This document shows positions 1-7,088 of a DNA stretch of 8,127 nucleotides, in pieces (position 1 is the first letter of the stretch; every line of letters starts with the position of its first letter). Location of the stretch: positions 1 through 8,127 of the forward strand of contig CAMDSN010000067.1 of assembly GCA_945907225.1 (NCBI GenBank), written 5' to 3'. The DNA is from Flavobacterium psychrophilum (GTDB taxonomy: Bacteria > Bacteroidota > Bacteroidia > Flavobacteriales > Flavobacteriaceae). The translations under genes and the position numbers were made by a program. Below the pieces are notes generated by a model. The model made no database searches, was not told the DNA's origin, and saw only the letters and a program-made list of their open reading frames with translations.

Positions 1-1157
1 AAACCATAAAAGATACAGAAGAAATGTGTTTGGGAGGCAAGCTAACAATTCCGTTTATAGCTACTGAAGATATACATTTCAATAGAAATTTTCTTCCTTT
101 TCATGCAAACGGATTAAAGTTTACAGCAATTTTAGTCGACAATAGTGACTATACTGCTACCTTCTACTCTATTGGTGGTGGATTTGTTGTAAAAGAAGAA
201 CGAATTAATGCAAAGAAGAAGTCGGAAATAAAATGCGCATTTCCTTTTCCTATTCAAAATGCCGAAGCGCTTTTGCAATTTACAATACAACAAAAGAAAT
301 CTGTTGCAGAAATTGTATATGAGAATGAAAAATCAATGCGAAGTGAAATAGCGATTCACAATGAAATAATACGAATTTGGGACACCATGCTAGAATGCAT
401 GTATATCGGATGCCACTCTGAGGGAATACTCCCAGGTGGACTAAATGTTAGAAGACGCGCCTTCGATATGCATCAAGGATTAATTGGGTTAGCAAATTAT
501 GAAAATCCTTCTCAATGGCTTGATTGTATTCGAAAAACTGAAGTGAAGTTTAGGCAAATTCTAAAATGGGTTTCATGTTTTGCTTTGGCTGTTAATGAAG
601 TTAATGCCGCTTTGGGCAGGGTTGTAACTGCACCAACAAATGGAAGTGCTGGAGTAATTCCCGCTGTTCTAATGTATTATTTGGTTATTGAAAATCATGC
701 TGCTGGTGAACCTGAAATAAAAAAATTCTTGCTGGTTGCCGGTGAAATTGGCAGTATTTTCAAAAAAGGAGCTACAATATCCGCAGCAATGGGCGGATGC
801 CAAGCCGAAATTGGCGTCTCCTCCGCTATGGCCGCAGCAGCTCTTTGTGAAGTTATGGGTGGAACACCCGAACAAGTTCTAATGGCTGCAGAAATAGCTA
901 TGGAACACCATCTTGGGATGACTTGTGACCCAATTGGCGGTTTGGTTCAAATACCTTGTATTGAAAGAAATACCATGGGTGCAATAAAAGCAATAAATGC
1001 AGCAGAACTTGCCCTAGAAACAGATGCTAAAAATGCTAAAGTACCCCTTGACAAGGTAATTGAAACCATGTGGAAGACCGCAGGAGATATGAATTCTAAG
1101 TATAAAGAAACTTCAGAGGGCGGGCTTGCAGTTGCAGTAAATATGTCTGACTGTTAA
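1..1157 (+). CDS. sdaA: L-serine dehydratase (L-serine ammonia-lyase), [4Fe-4S] type, 5' end missing
   Basis: Converts L-serine to pyruvate and ammonia in the cytoplasm using a [4Fe-4S] cluster rather than PLP. The frame is open from the window edge, so the Met at base 24 is probably internal and the true start lies upstream. Counting from that Met, the beta-domain motif YSIGGGFVV is near residues 48-56. The catalytic domain follows, with ILPGGLNVRRRA, APTNGSAGVIPA and GGCQAEIGVSSAMAAAA. Cysteines at 259, 301 and 312 have the same 42- and 11-residue spacing as cluster ligands Cys343, Cys385 and Cys396 of the Legionella pneumophila enzyme. By that alignment about 84 N-terminal residues are missing. 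The protein ends in Cys377, matching the C-terminal cysteine that folds back onto the cluster ('tail-in-mouth') in that enzyme. It appears to be the fused single-chain form. The stop overlaps that of the convergent permease gene, and no terminator is visible. Confidence 0.95.
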   Translation, partial: TIKDTEEMCLGGKLTIPFIATEDIHFNRNFLPFHANGLKFTAILVDNSDYTATFYSIGGGFVVKEERINAKKKSEIKCAFPFPIQNAEALLQFTIQQKKSVAEIVYENEKSMRSEIAIHNEIIRIWDTMLECMYIGCHSEGILPGGLNVRRRAFDMHQGLIGLANYENPSQWLDCIRKTEVKFRQILKWVSCFALAVNEVNAALGRVVTAPTNGSAGVIPAVLMYYLVIENHAAGEPEIKKFLLVAGEIGSIFKKGATISAAMGGCQAEIGVSSAMAAAALCEVMGGTPEQVLMAAEIAMEHHLGMTCDPIGGLVQIPCIERNTMGAIKAINAAELALETDAKNAKVPLDKVIETMWKTAGDMNSKYKETSEGGLAVAVNMSDC

Positions 1158-2449
1158 TATTTAAGCCATTTTATTAATTCTTTCCAAGTTGGTTTTTTCC
1201 CATACATCAAAATACCAACTCGGTATATTTTTGAAGCAAACCAAACTACTCCGAGGAACGTTAAAAAAAGTAATACAACTGATACAATAATTTGCCAAAG
1301 TGGTACGCCAAAAGGTATGCGCATCATCATAACGATTGGAGAAGTTAATGGAATAATTGAAAAAACCGTCGCAATCGTTCCGTGTGGATCATTTATAACA
1401 GTAAAGAAACCTATATACACTCCCAAGATCAAAGGCATGATGATTGGCAACAAGAACTGTTGAGAATCTGTTTCATTGTCAACAGCTGCACCAATTGAGG
1501 CATAGAAAGAACTATATAAAAAGTATCCTCCTATGAAATAAATGATAAAAGAAATTAAAATAGTAGCAATAGGAAGATTCCACATCTCTTGAATATATAT
1601 ACCAATGGAATTATCAGTAACCATTGATATATTTTGTGAATTAACACTAACAGGAACACCCGTTTGAATGCCATACACACCTGAAATAATAAACAATGCC
1701 GATAAACCCAAAATAACCCAAATTAAAAATTGTAAAATTCCGGCCAATGAAGTACCAATAATTTTACCCATCATTAATTGAAACGGTTTAACAGAAGAAA
1801 TAATAACTTCAATAATTCGAGATGTTTTCTCTTCAATGACACTTCGCATAACCATGTTTCCATAAAGAATTATAAACATCATAATTAAATAACCGAAAGC
1901 CCCTCCTATAATTACCTTAAGTTCGTTTAAACCTTTAAGTGATTCTTCCCCCGTTGATTTTTGAATATTAATAAGGACATCTGCCTTTGCGTTTTTAATT
2001 TTATCAATATCTAATCCAGCTTTATTTAAATTATCATCGGTTATTTTAGTTGAAATAACAGCCTCTAAACTTTCTATAAATGAGGTGCTTGGGCTTTCAT
2101 TTGAAATGTATTGAATGTTTTTTTGAAGTTGAGAATTAGATGAAGCATTTGGTATTATCAACAAACCTTCGTAAGCTTCACTATTGATACTATCCCTCAA
2201 AATTTTTAAATCTACAGACGATAAATCTAAAAATTTATATTCTTCATCATTTTTAAATTCCCTAGTATAATGCCCCGATTTATCATGAATTGCTATCGTT
2301 TTCAATTCGGATTTCATAGTGCTTAAATAGCCAACAAATACGCCAATACCAACAAACAATAACGGACTTAAAAAAGTCATTACAATAAATGATTTATTGC
2401 GCACTTTGGCTATGAATTCTCTTTTTATAATAAGTGCTAACTTGCTCAT
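1154..2449 (-). CDS. ABC-2 type exporter permease (NatB/YhaP-like)
   Basis: Inner-membrane subunit of an ABC exporter, 431 residues, acting with the ATPase encoded just upstream. A first membrane helix lies at about residues 21-42, then a soluble extracytoplasmic domain at about 43-178. A C-terminal block of hydrophobic segments follows at about 180-203, 229-256, 294-320, 332-352, 360-378 and 385-408. The stretch after the second helix, EEKTSRIIEVIISSVKP at about 206-222, is characteristic of NatB-like ABC-2 permeases. This one-plus-many topology with a large loop is normal for the family, which includes sodium and drug exporters. The sequence does not reveal the substrate. The gap to the ATPase gene is 53 bases with no promoter or terminator that I can support, so the two are probably co-transcribed. 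The ATG at 2449 gives an N-terminus (MSKLALIIKREF) typical of the family. Confidence 0.9.
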   Translation of the reverse strand: MSKLALIIKREFIAKVRNKSFIVMTFLSPLLFVGIGVFVGYLSTMKSELKTIAIHDKSGHYTREFKNDEEYKFLDLSSVDLKILRDSINSEAYEGLLIIPNASSNSQLQKNIQYISNESPSTSFIESLEAVISTKITDDNLNKAGLDIDKIKNAKADVLINIQKSTGEESLKGLNELKVIIGGAFGYLIMMFIILYGNMVMRSVIEEKTSRIIEVIISSVKPFQLMMGKIIGTSLAGILQFLIWVILGLSALFIISGVYGIQTGVPVSVNSQNISMVTDNSIGIYIQEMWNLPIATILISFIIYFIGGYFLYSSFYASIGAAVDNETDSQQFLLPIIMPLILGVYIGFFTVINDPHGTIATVFSIIPLTSPIVMMMRIPFGVPLWQIIVSVVLLFLTFLGVVWFASKIYRVGILMYGKKPTWKELIKWLKY

Positions 2450-2502
2450 CGTTTGTCTTTATGGTATGATTTAATAAAATAAAACAACTTTATTTTTGGT
2501 AA

Positions 2503-3423
2503 TTATTCAGTGACTGTTTGTATAAAAATATCATTCATACTGGGTATTTTCTCAACAAAATGGGTAACTTGACCATTTTTAACTAAGATATTTAAAAGCT
2601 CGTTTGGAAGATAATTTCCGATCTTTATTTCTAATTTCAATTCTTCATTTAGAGACTTGAAGTTAGTTTGACTTAATGTAAATTTTTGCGACAAATCAAA
2701 CATCAAACCTTCAATATTATTAGATAAAATTCCAACATCATAGCTATTGGTTCTGAATTGCTTTTTTACATCCATAAGCTTCCCATCAAGGAGTTTATTG
2801 GATTTATGAATTAAAGCTATATGATCACACATTTCTTCTACGCTTTCCATTCTGTGGGTAGAAAAAATAACCGTTGTGCCTTGTTTATTCAATTCAATAA
2901 TTTCATCTTTTATCAAATTTGCGTTAACCGGATCAAATCCAGAAAAAGGCTCATCAAGGATTAGTAATTTGGGTTTATGAAGTACCGTGACTACAAATTG
3001 AATTTTTTGGGCCATTCCTTTCGACAGCTCTTGAATTTTCTTATTCCACCAACCCTCAATTTCTAATCGTTTAAACCAATAATCCAATTGAACCTTAGCC
3101 TCGTTTTTAGACAATCCTTTTAACTGGGCTAAATACAAGCATTGTTCACCAACTTTCATTGTTTTATATAACCCTCGTTCTTCGGGCATATATCCAATTA
3201 CTGAAACATGCTCGGGCTTCAGACGTTCACCGTCTAAAATTATATCACCACTATCGGGTAAAGTGATTTGATTTATAATTCGGATTAAAGAGGTTTTCCC
3301 GGCCCCATTTGGGCCTAATAGTCCAAATATACTTCCATGAGGAACGTTTATGGATATTTCATTTAAAGCGGTATAATTCCCATACTGCTTAAAAACCTTA
3401 TTTACTTCTAGAATAGTATTCAT
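2503..3423 (-). CDS. ABC transporter ATP-binding protein (NatA-like)
   Basis: Cytoplasmic ATPase subunit, 306 residues, that powers the ABC-2 exporter whose permease follows it. Walker A is GPNGAGKTS at residues 37-45. The signature is LSKGMAQ at 133-139, Walker B is LLILDEP at 153-159, the D-loop region is SGFDP, and the switch histidine is His190 in FSTHRMES. The Q-loop reads GYMPEERGLY, with Glu where most ABC proteins have Gln; from memory this is usual in NatA/YhaQ-like proteins. After about residue 220 there is a C-terminal extension resembling DUF4162, found in this ATPase group. All catalytic motifs are intact. The gene lies after the dnaJ terminator, so it probably has its own promoter. 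Only a near-consensus TACTTTTA at 3471-3478 (minus strand) was seen, with no good upstream TTG. The transported substrate is unknown. Confidence 0.93.
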   Translation of the reverse strand: MNTILEVNKVFKQYGNYTALNEISINVPHGSIFGLLGPNGAGKTSLIRIINQITLPDSGDIILDGERLKPEHVSVIGYMPEERGLYKTMKVGEQCLYLAQLKGLSKNEAKVQLDYWFKRLEIEGWWNKKIQELSKGMAQKIQFVVTVLHKPKLLILDEPFSGFDPVNANLIKDEIIELNKQGTTVIFSTHRMESVEEMCDHIALIHKSNKLLDGKLMDVKKQFRTNSYDVGILSNNIEGLMFDLSQKFTLSQTNFKSLNEELKLEIKIGNYLPNELLNILVKNGQVTHFVEKIPSMNDIFIQTVTE

Positions 3424-3511
3424 TCCAAATTTTATTTTATTTCAACGAAAAACCAATAACAAATAGGATGTAAAAGTAAGCAATAAGTGCTAAAATGAAT
3501 TAAAATATTAC

Positions 3512-3546
3512 AAAAAAACCCACCCTAATTAATGAATAAGGATGGG
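3512..3546 (-). terminator. Intrinsic terminator of the grpE-dnaJ operon
   Basis: Read on the minus strand, CCCATCC (3546-3540) pairs with GGGTGGG (3525-3519). This is a 7-bp GC-rich stem with one U-G wobble and a 14-base loop, followed immediately by seven T residues (3518-3512). It starts about 60 bases after the dnaJ stop. The plus strand has no T-run after the hairpin, so it acts in one direction only. A smaller hairpin, TTACCT/AGGTAA with a 4-base loop at 3567-3582, lies between dnaJ and this terminator and may be accessory. Confidence 0.85.
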
Positions 3547-3608
3547 AAAATTGCTATGAAAAGAAATTACCTGTTTAGGTAAGGTTTGAATATAATAATT
3601 ATTTAAAA

Positions 3609-4718
3609 TTATGAAAACATATCTTTTACTTTTTCAAAAAACGACTTGTCATCTTTCTCTGGATTTGGCATAAAATTGTCGTCAGTCAAATATTTTTCAA
3701 AAAACTGACGCTGGTCCTTGCTAAGTGTTTTGGGTGTCCAAACATTAATATGCACTAACAAGTCACCGTTTCCGTAACTATTTATACTTGGAATTCCTTT
3801 GCCTTTGAGTCTTAAAATTTTTCCTGATTGTATTCCTTCTTCTAGTTTAATTCTAACCTTTCCATTTACTGCTTCTATTTCTTTTGATATTCCGAGAGCA
3901 GCTTCTGCAAAACTGATATACAAATCAAAATGTAAATTCTCACCTTCACGTTTTAAAAATGGATGCTCTAATTCCTCAATGGCTACTATCAAATCACCCG
4001 GCACTCCATTTCCAGGAGCATCATTACCTTTTCCGGAAACTTTTAATTGCATCCCATCAACAACACCAGCAGGAATTTTGATTGAAACAGTCTCATCTTC
4101 CAAAAGCATACCTTGTGAGTCTGCGTTAGTGGGCTTGCTCTCTATTGTTTGTCCAGCACCACCACAAGAGCTACAAGTCGTTGCCGACTGCATTCTGCCT
4201 AAAATAGTATTTGTAACTCTCAAAACTTGACCTTGCCCATTACACGTTTGGCAAACTCTATATTTTACACCCGGAGCTTGAATTTTTCTTTTTACTTTAA
4301 CTTTTTTCTCAACACCATTAGCAATTTCCTCTATAGACAATTTTACTTTAATTCGAAGATTACTTCCTTTAACCCTTCTTTGACCACCGGAACTTCCGCC
4401 AAATCCACCAAAAGCACCACCGAAAATATCTCCAAATTGGCTAAAAATATCGTCCATATTCATATGTTGGCCCCCGCCAAAACCACCAGCTCCATCAAAT
4501 GCAGCGTGACCATACTGATCATATTTGGCTTTTTTATTGGAGTCACTTAAAACTTCATAGGCCTCAGCGGCAATTTTAAAATTTTCCTCAGCTTGCTTAT
4601 TACCCGGATTTTTATCTGGATGGAATTCAATTGCTTTTTTTCGGTATGCTTTTTTTATTTCTTCTGCTGAGGCACTTTTTGAAACGCCTAATATTTCGTA
4701 AAAGTCTTTTTTGCTCAT
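3609..4718 (-). CDS. dnaJ: Chaperone protein DnaJ with a reduced zinc finger
   Basis: Hsp40 co-chaperone, 369 residues, that delivers substrates to DnaK and stimulates its ATPase. The J domain is at residues 1-70 with HPD at 33-35, followed by a Gly/Phe-rich linker at about 76-112. The cysteine-rich region has only two CxxCxGxG motifs: Cys156/Cys159 (CQTCNGQG) and Cys182/Cys185 (CSSCGGAG). Classical DnaJ has four. By spacing and flanking sequence these match motifs 2 and 3 (zinc site II). Motif 1 is absent before Cys156, and motif 4 is replaced by cysteine-free sequence at about 190-208. The C-terminal substrate-binding domains then follow from about 209, beginning [10 protein letters not shown]. 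The reading frame is continuous and the rest is canonical, so this does not look like gene decay. The gene lies 23 bases after grpE in the same operon and ends before a strong terminator. Confidence 0.97.
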   Translation of the reverse strand: MSKKDFYEILGVSKSASAEEIKKAYRKKAIEFHPDKNPGNKQAEENFKIAAEAYEVLSDSNKKAKYDQYGHAAFDGAGGFGGGQHMNMDDIFSQFGDIFGGAFGGFGGSSGGQRRVKGSNLRIKVKLSIEEIANGVEKKVKVKRKIQAPGVKYRVCQTCNGQGQVLRVTNTILGRMQSATTCSSCGGAGQTIESKPTNADSQGMLLEDETVSIKIPAGVVDGMQLKVSGKGNDAPGNGVPGDLIVAIEELEHPFLKREGENLHFDLYISFAEAALGISKEIEAVNGKVRIKLEEGIQSGKILRLKGKGIPSINSYGNGDLLVHINVWTPKTLSKDQRQFFEKYLTDDNFMPNPEKDDKSFFEKVKDMFS

Positions 4719-4741
4719 AATATTTTAAATTTAGACGAGAA

Positions 4742-5311
4742 TTAATTACCTAAAACAACTTTTGGAAAACGTATTATTTTGTCCCCTAATCTGTATCCCT
4801 TTTCAATAACATCAACGATTTTTCCTTTAAGATCTTCTGATGGTGATGGAATTTGAGTTATCGCTTCCGCAAAATCAGCATCAAAAATATCTCCTTGTTT
4901 TATCTCAACTAGCTCTAACCCCTTTGACACCAATGTGCTTTTTAACTTATCATGAATCAATTCAACTCCTTTTAACAAGACCTCGTCTTTTGATTTTAAA
5001 ATTTCTATCATTGCCCTGTCAAAATCGTCTAAAATTGGTAATAATGCTATTAAAACATCTTGATTGGCAGTTTTAAACAACTCCATTCTTTCTTTTGAAG
5101 TTCTTCTTTTGAAATTCTCAAATTCAGCAAAAAGACGCAAAAACTTATCCTTTTCATTTGCTAATTCTTCCTGTAATTTTTCCTCAACAGACAACTCAGG
5201 AGCAGACTCCATTTCACTAACATTATTCTCTACTGTATTTTCATCAACTATGGCTTCTTTATCTTTATTTTCAGTATTCATTGACTTTTTATTTTTAAAA
5301 ATATTTTTCAT
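4742..5311 (-). CDS. grpE: Nucleotide exchange factor GrpE
   Basis: Cytoplasmic co-chaperone, 189 residues, that releases ADP from DnaK and so completes the DnaK-DnaJ cycle. The N-terminus (to about residue 45) is charged and acidic and probably disordered. A long helical, coiled-coil dimerisation region follows, including EKDKFLRLFAEFENFKRRT at about 53-71. The C-terminal beta domain carries the family signature region FDADFAEAITQIP at about 143-155 and KGYRLGDKIIRFPKVVLG at the end. Length is normal. The first ATG (5311) is preferred because a good promoter ends about 23 bases upstream of it. Met11 at 5281 is an alternative start and would remove a basic leader (MKNIFKNKKS). dnaJ follows after 23 bases, the usual flavobacterial grpE-dnaJ pairing. 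Confidence 0.96.
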   Translation of the reverse strand: MKNIFKNKKSMNTENKDKEAIVDENTVENNVSEMESAPELSVEEKLQEELANEKDKFLRLFAEFENFKRRTSKERMELFKTANQDVLIALLPILDDFDRAMIEILKSKDEVLLKGVELIHDKLKSTLVSKGLELVEIKQGDIFDADFAEAITQIPSPSEDLKGKIVDVIEKGYRLGDKIIRFPKVVLGN

Positions 5312-5334
5312 TTTTTTTCAGTATTGCTAGTTTG

Positions 5335-5367
5335 CAAAAGTACTGCCATTTCTTTAATAATGTCAAA
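5335..5367 (-). promoter_or_regulatory. Promoter of grpE-dnaJ (Bacteroidota-type)
   Basis: On the minus strand, TTTG (5367-5364) is followed after 21 bases by TACTTTTG (5342-5335), an exact match to the phylum's -7 consensus TAnnTTTG with a suitably spaced -33 element. Transcription would begin at roughly 5328-5330, giving a leader of about 20 bases before the ATG at 5311. No CIRCE-type inverted repeat (the HrcA operator of many other bacteria) is seen here. Confidence 0.65.
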
Positions 5368-5469
5368 TTGTCATAAATTTTGTTTACTAAGATCATAAAG
5401 AGAAAAAAATAAAATCCCTTTAAAAATATTAGTATTTAATCTATAAGAATCAAGTCAGGAGAAATATTA

Positions 5470-6384
5470 TTATTCAGAAAAAATAGCGGTGATAGCTTGC
5501 TGTACTTTAGGAAATTTAAAATCAAAACCAATGTCAATTATTTTTTGAGCGCTCAATAGCTTACTTGAAAATAAAATAGAACTCATCTCGCCAAGCATAA
5601 ATCGTAAGACAAATTTTGGAATGTTGGGTAAAAAGAGAGGTTTGCCAAGTGTTGATGCAATAATTTTTGTTAAATCTTTATTAGTTACGGGTTCAGGTGA
5701 AACTGCATTAAATACTCCGCTTAAAGCATTTTCAATTGCGAAAAAATAGAGCGCAACCAAATCTTTTAAGTGTATCCATGACTGAATTTGATTGCCATTA
5801 CCTAAAGCTGCACCGAAACCCATTTGAATTGGCTTTGCCATTTGAGGTAAAGCTCCGCCGGTTTTAGAAAAAACAATCCCTGTTCTTAACTTACATACTT
5901 TTATACCTAATTCTTCAAAAACATCAACGCTTTCTTCCCACTGCTTGACTACATTTGAAAGAAATCCTTCATCAATTTCAGTAGTTGTTTCATCATAAAC
6001 TTTTGTATAACCTTCAGGATATATTGCTGTTCCCGATGCGCAAATTAGCTGTTTTATAGAATTGGGTTTTGTCTTCACCAAATTATATAGTAATTGACTT
6101 GATAAAATTCTACTTTCAAGGATTTCGGCTTTGTATTCTTTTGTCCAGCGTTTAGCAATATTGGCTCCTGCTAAATGCACAATAACATCAACGCCTTGCA
6201 GGCAATTTTCATCAATACTATTTTGCTTCAAATTCCAATAAAATCCTTTACAATTTTGACTTTCTTTTATTTTTGTTTTTGCTGTGGTTAAATAATGAAC
6301 CGTATGGTTCTTGGATAAAATTAAATTAGTCAATTCCTTCCCAATTAGGCCTGTAGCCCCAGTAATAAGTATCTTCATTTTCAT
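5470..6384 (-). CDS. TIGR01777-family NAD(P)-dependent epimerase-like protein
   Basis: Atypical short-chain dehydrogenase/reductase-fold protein (YfcH/SulA-like group) of unknown reaction, presumed cytoplasmic. Numbering from Met at 6420, the dinucleotide-binding loop GATGLIG is at residues 21-27. HLAGANIAKRWT at about 82-93, the GIVFSKTGGALPQM stretch near 181-194 and SWIHLKDL near 214-221 are typical of the family. A C-terminal DUF1731-like segment runs from about 263. The first possible ATG (6420) adds MILDLEVTLAKI, which homologs normally lack since they begin at MKILITG. I therefore prefer 6384 (MKMKILITG), with 6378 equally possible. The DUF4442 gene lies upstream in the same orientation, so the two may be co-transcribed. 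No convincing terminator follows the stop, only weak AT-rich repeats. Substrate and pathway are unknown. Confidence 0.87.
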   Translation of the reverse strand: MKMKILITGATGLIGKELTNLILSKNHTVHYLTTAKTKIKESQNCKGFYWNLKQNSIDENCLQGVDVIVHLAGANIAKRWTKEYKAEILESRILSSQLLYNLVKTKPNSIKQLICASGTAIYPEGYTKVYDETTTEIDEGFLSNVVKQWEESVDVFEELGIKVCKLRTGIVFSKTGGALPQMAKPIQMGFGAALGNGNQIQSWIHLKDLVALYFFAIENALSGVFNAVSPEPVTNKDLTKIIASTLGKPLFLPNIPKFVLRFMLGEMSSILFSSKLLSAQKIIDIGFDFKFPKVQQAITAIFSE

Positions 6385-6449
6385 AATTTTTGCTAAAGTT
6401 ACTTCAAGATCTAAAATCATAAAGTAATTAGGCAGAGTTTAACTATTGT

Positions 6450-6905
6450 TTACGATCTCACTGCAATACTCCATTCGAAATGCATTTCAGAAACAACCTC
6501 CCCTTTTTCGTTTTTCCCTTCCGCTTTTAAGATTATTTTTTGAGTTACCTTGGTGTTTACTAACTCATTTATAGCCCCTGACACCAATAAACCGTCATTG
6601 CAAACAAACGTAATTGTGCCCGTAGCTTTTTTAGTAAAAATCGACTTGCTTTGAGTGACTAACATAGACAAATTAGAATCTGAGGTTTTACTATATGACA
6701 TGACTAAAGCTCCTGTTGAGAGTTCAGCTGCCATTGCTTGAACAGCAAAATATATTGAATTAAATGGGTTTTTATTAAACCAATTATGCCTAACAGTAAC
6801 AACACATCTGTCTTCATCAATATACTTCACACGTACACCACAAAAAAAAGCAGCTGGTAAATTAAAAAGTAAAAAAGTATTAATCTTTGTTTTGGAATAT
6901 ATCAT
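6450..6905 (-). CDS. DUF4442 hotdog-fold protein (putative thioesterase-like)
   Basis: Small cytoplasmic protein of 151 residues resembling the DUF4442 group of hotdog-fold proteins, relatives of acyl-CoA thioesterases. Its activity is not established. Features I recognise are the N-terminal LPAAFFCGVRVKYID (about 16-30), the CVVTVRHNWFNKNPFNS strand and loop (about 34-50), the central helix FAVQAMAAELSTGALVM (about 53-69) and the C-terminal EVVSEMHFEWSI strand. A catalytic residue cannot be assigned with confidence. The start at 6905 fits the family length, and no in-frame ATG lies just upstream. The start codon is inside the 9-bp repeat flanking a 182-bp inverted-repeat element, whose end lies only one base upstream. 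The leader and promoter are therefore probably changed from the ancestral state. The TIGR01777 gene follows downstream. Confidence 0.82.
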   Translation of the reverse strand: MIYSKTKINTFLLFNLPAAFFCGVRVKYIDEDRCVVTVRHNWFNKNPFNSIYFAVQAMAAELSTGALVMSYSKTSDSNLSMLVTQSKSIFTKKATGTITFVCNDGLLVSGAINELVNTKVTQKIILKAEGKNEKGEVVSEMHFEWSIAVRS

Positions 6906-6906
6906 A
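6898..6906. repeat. Left copy of a 9-bp direct repeat (apparent target site duplication)
   Basis: TATATCATA directly abuts the left terminal inverted repeat of the element and is repeated exactly at 7089-7097. On the minus strand it contains the ATG of the DUF4442 gene. A 9-bp perfect repeat placed exactly at both element ends is best explained as a duplication made by insertion. Confidence 0.7.
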
Positions 6907-7088
6907 ACCCGTTGGGTGTAATTATTTATTATGGCTAATTTATTCTAAATTGTCACTTTGAGCTTGTCGAAATGTATCCTTTTTAATGTCTTCGACAAGC
7001 TCAGACTGACATTTTTGTTCTAATTGAATATAAATTTCCAGCGAAAAATCTATTAATAAAAGATTTTGATTAATTACACCCAACGGGT
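6907..7088. mobile_element. 182-bp MITE-like element with perfect 18-bp terminal inverted repeats
   Basis: The left end (6907-6924) reads ACCCGTTGGGTGTAATTA and the right end (7071-7088) is its exact reverse complement. The element is bounded by the 9-bp direct repeat TATATCATA. It contains no plausible coding sequence, so it would have to be moved by a transposase encoded elsewhere. Each terminal repeat contains a small internal palindrome (ACCC-GTT-GGGT), and the centre carries a long hairpin at 6951-7011. The apparent inverted repeat extends to 21 bp only because the duplicated target begins TAT and ends ATA. The transposase family cannot be assigned from what is seen here. An alternative is a non-mobile structured regulatory or repeat element, but the exact flanking duplication argues for insertion. 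Confidence 0.7.
6951..7011. repeat. Long imperfect palindrome (REP-like hairpin) inside the element
   Basis: Arms at 6951-6971 and 6991-7011 are reverse complements at 19 of 21 positions, with a perfect 13-bp core (TGAGCTTGTCGAA against TTCGACAAGCTCA) and a 19-base spacer. From memory, GAGCTTGTCGAAG-type palindromes recur between genes in many Bacteroidota genomes. On that basis this may be a dispersed repeat nested in the larger element, or an integral part of it. Confidence 0.75.

Noticed and set aside
669..875. Minus-strand open frame of 68 codons within sdaA, rich in Cys and His
   Set aside because: The Cys/His content is a mirror of Ala/Gly- and Met-rich codons in the conserved catalytic region of sdaA; it is not a small zinc protein.
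1154..3423. Whether the ABC gene pair could be an undescribed export or defence system
   Set aside because: Both proteins show ordinary NatAB-like motifs and lie beside housekeeping genes; no toxin, peptide precursor, maturation enzyme or immunity gene accompanies them.
3799..4550. Plus-strand open frames of 143 and 107 codons opposite dnaJ
   Set aside because: They lie entirely antisense to the well-conserved dnaJ gene, resemble no known protein and have Ser/Pro/Phe-rich composition typical of shadow frames.
6385..6420. Twelve-residue N-terminal extension of the TIGR01777 protein from the first ATG at 6420
   Set aside because: Family members begin directly at the MKILITG strand before the nucleotide-binding loop; the extension has no recognisable feature.
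4742..6905. Whether the minus-strand cluster grpE / TIGR01777 / DUF4442 forms one functional system
   Set aside because: grpE has its own promoter after a 158-base gap, and the protein families have no known functional link; this looks like simple proximity.
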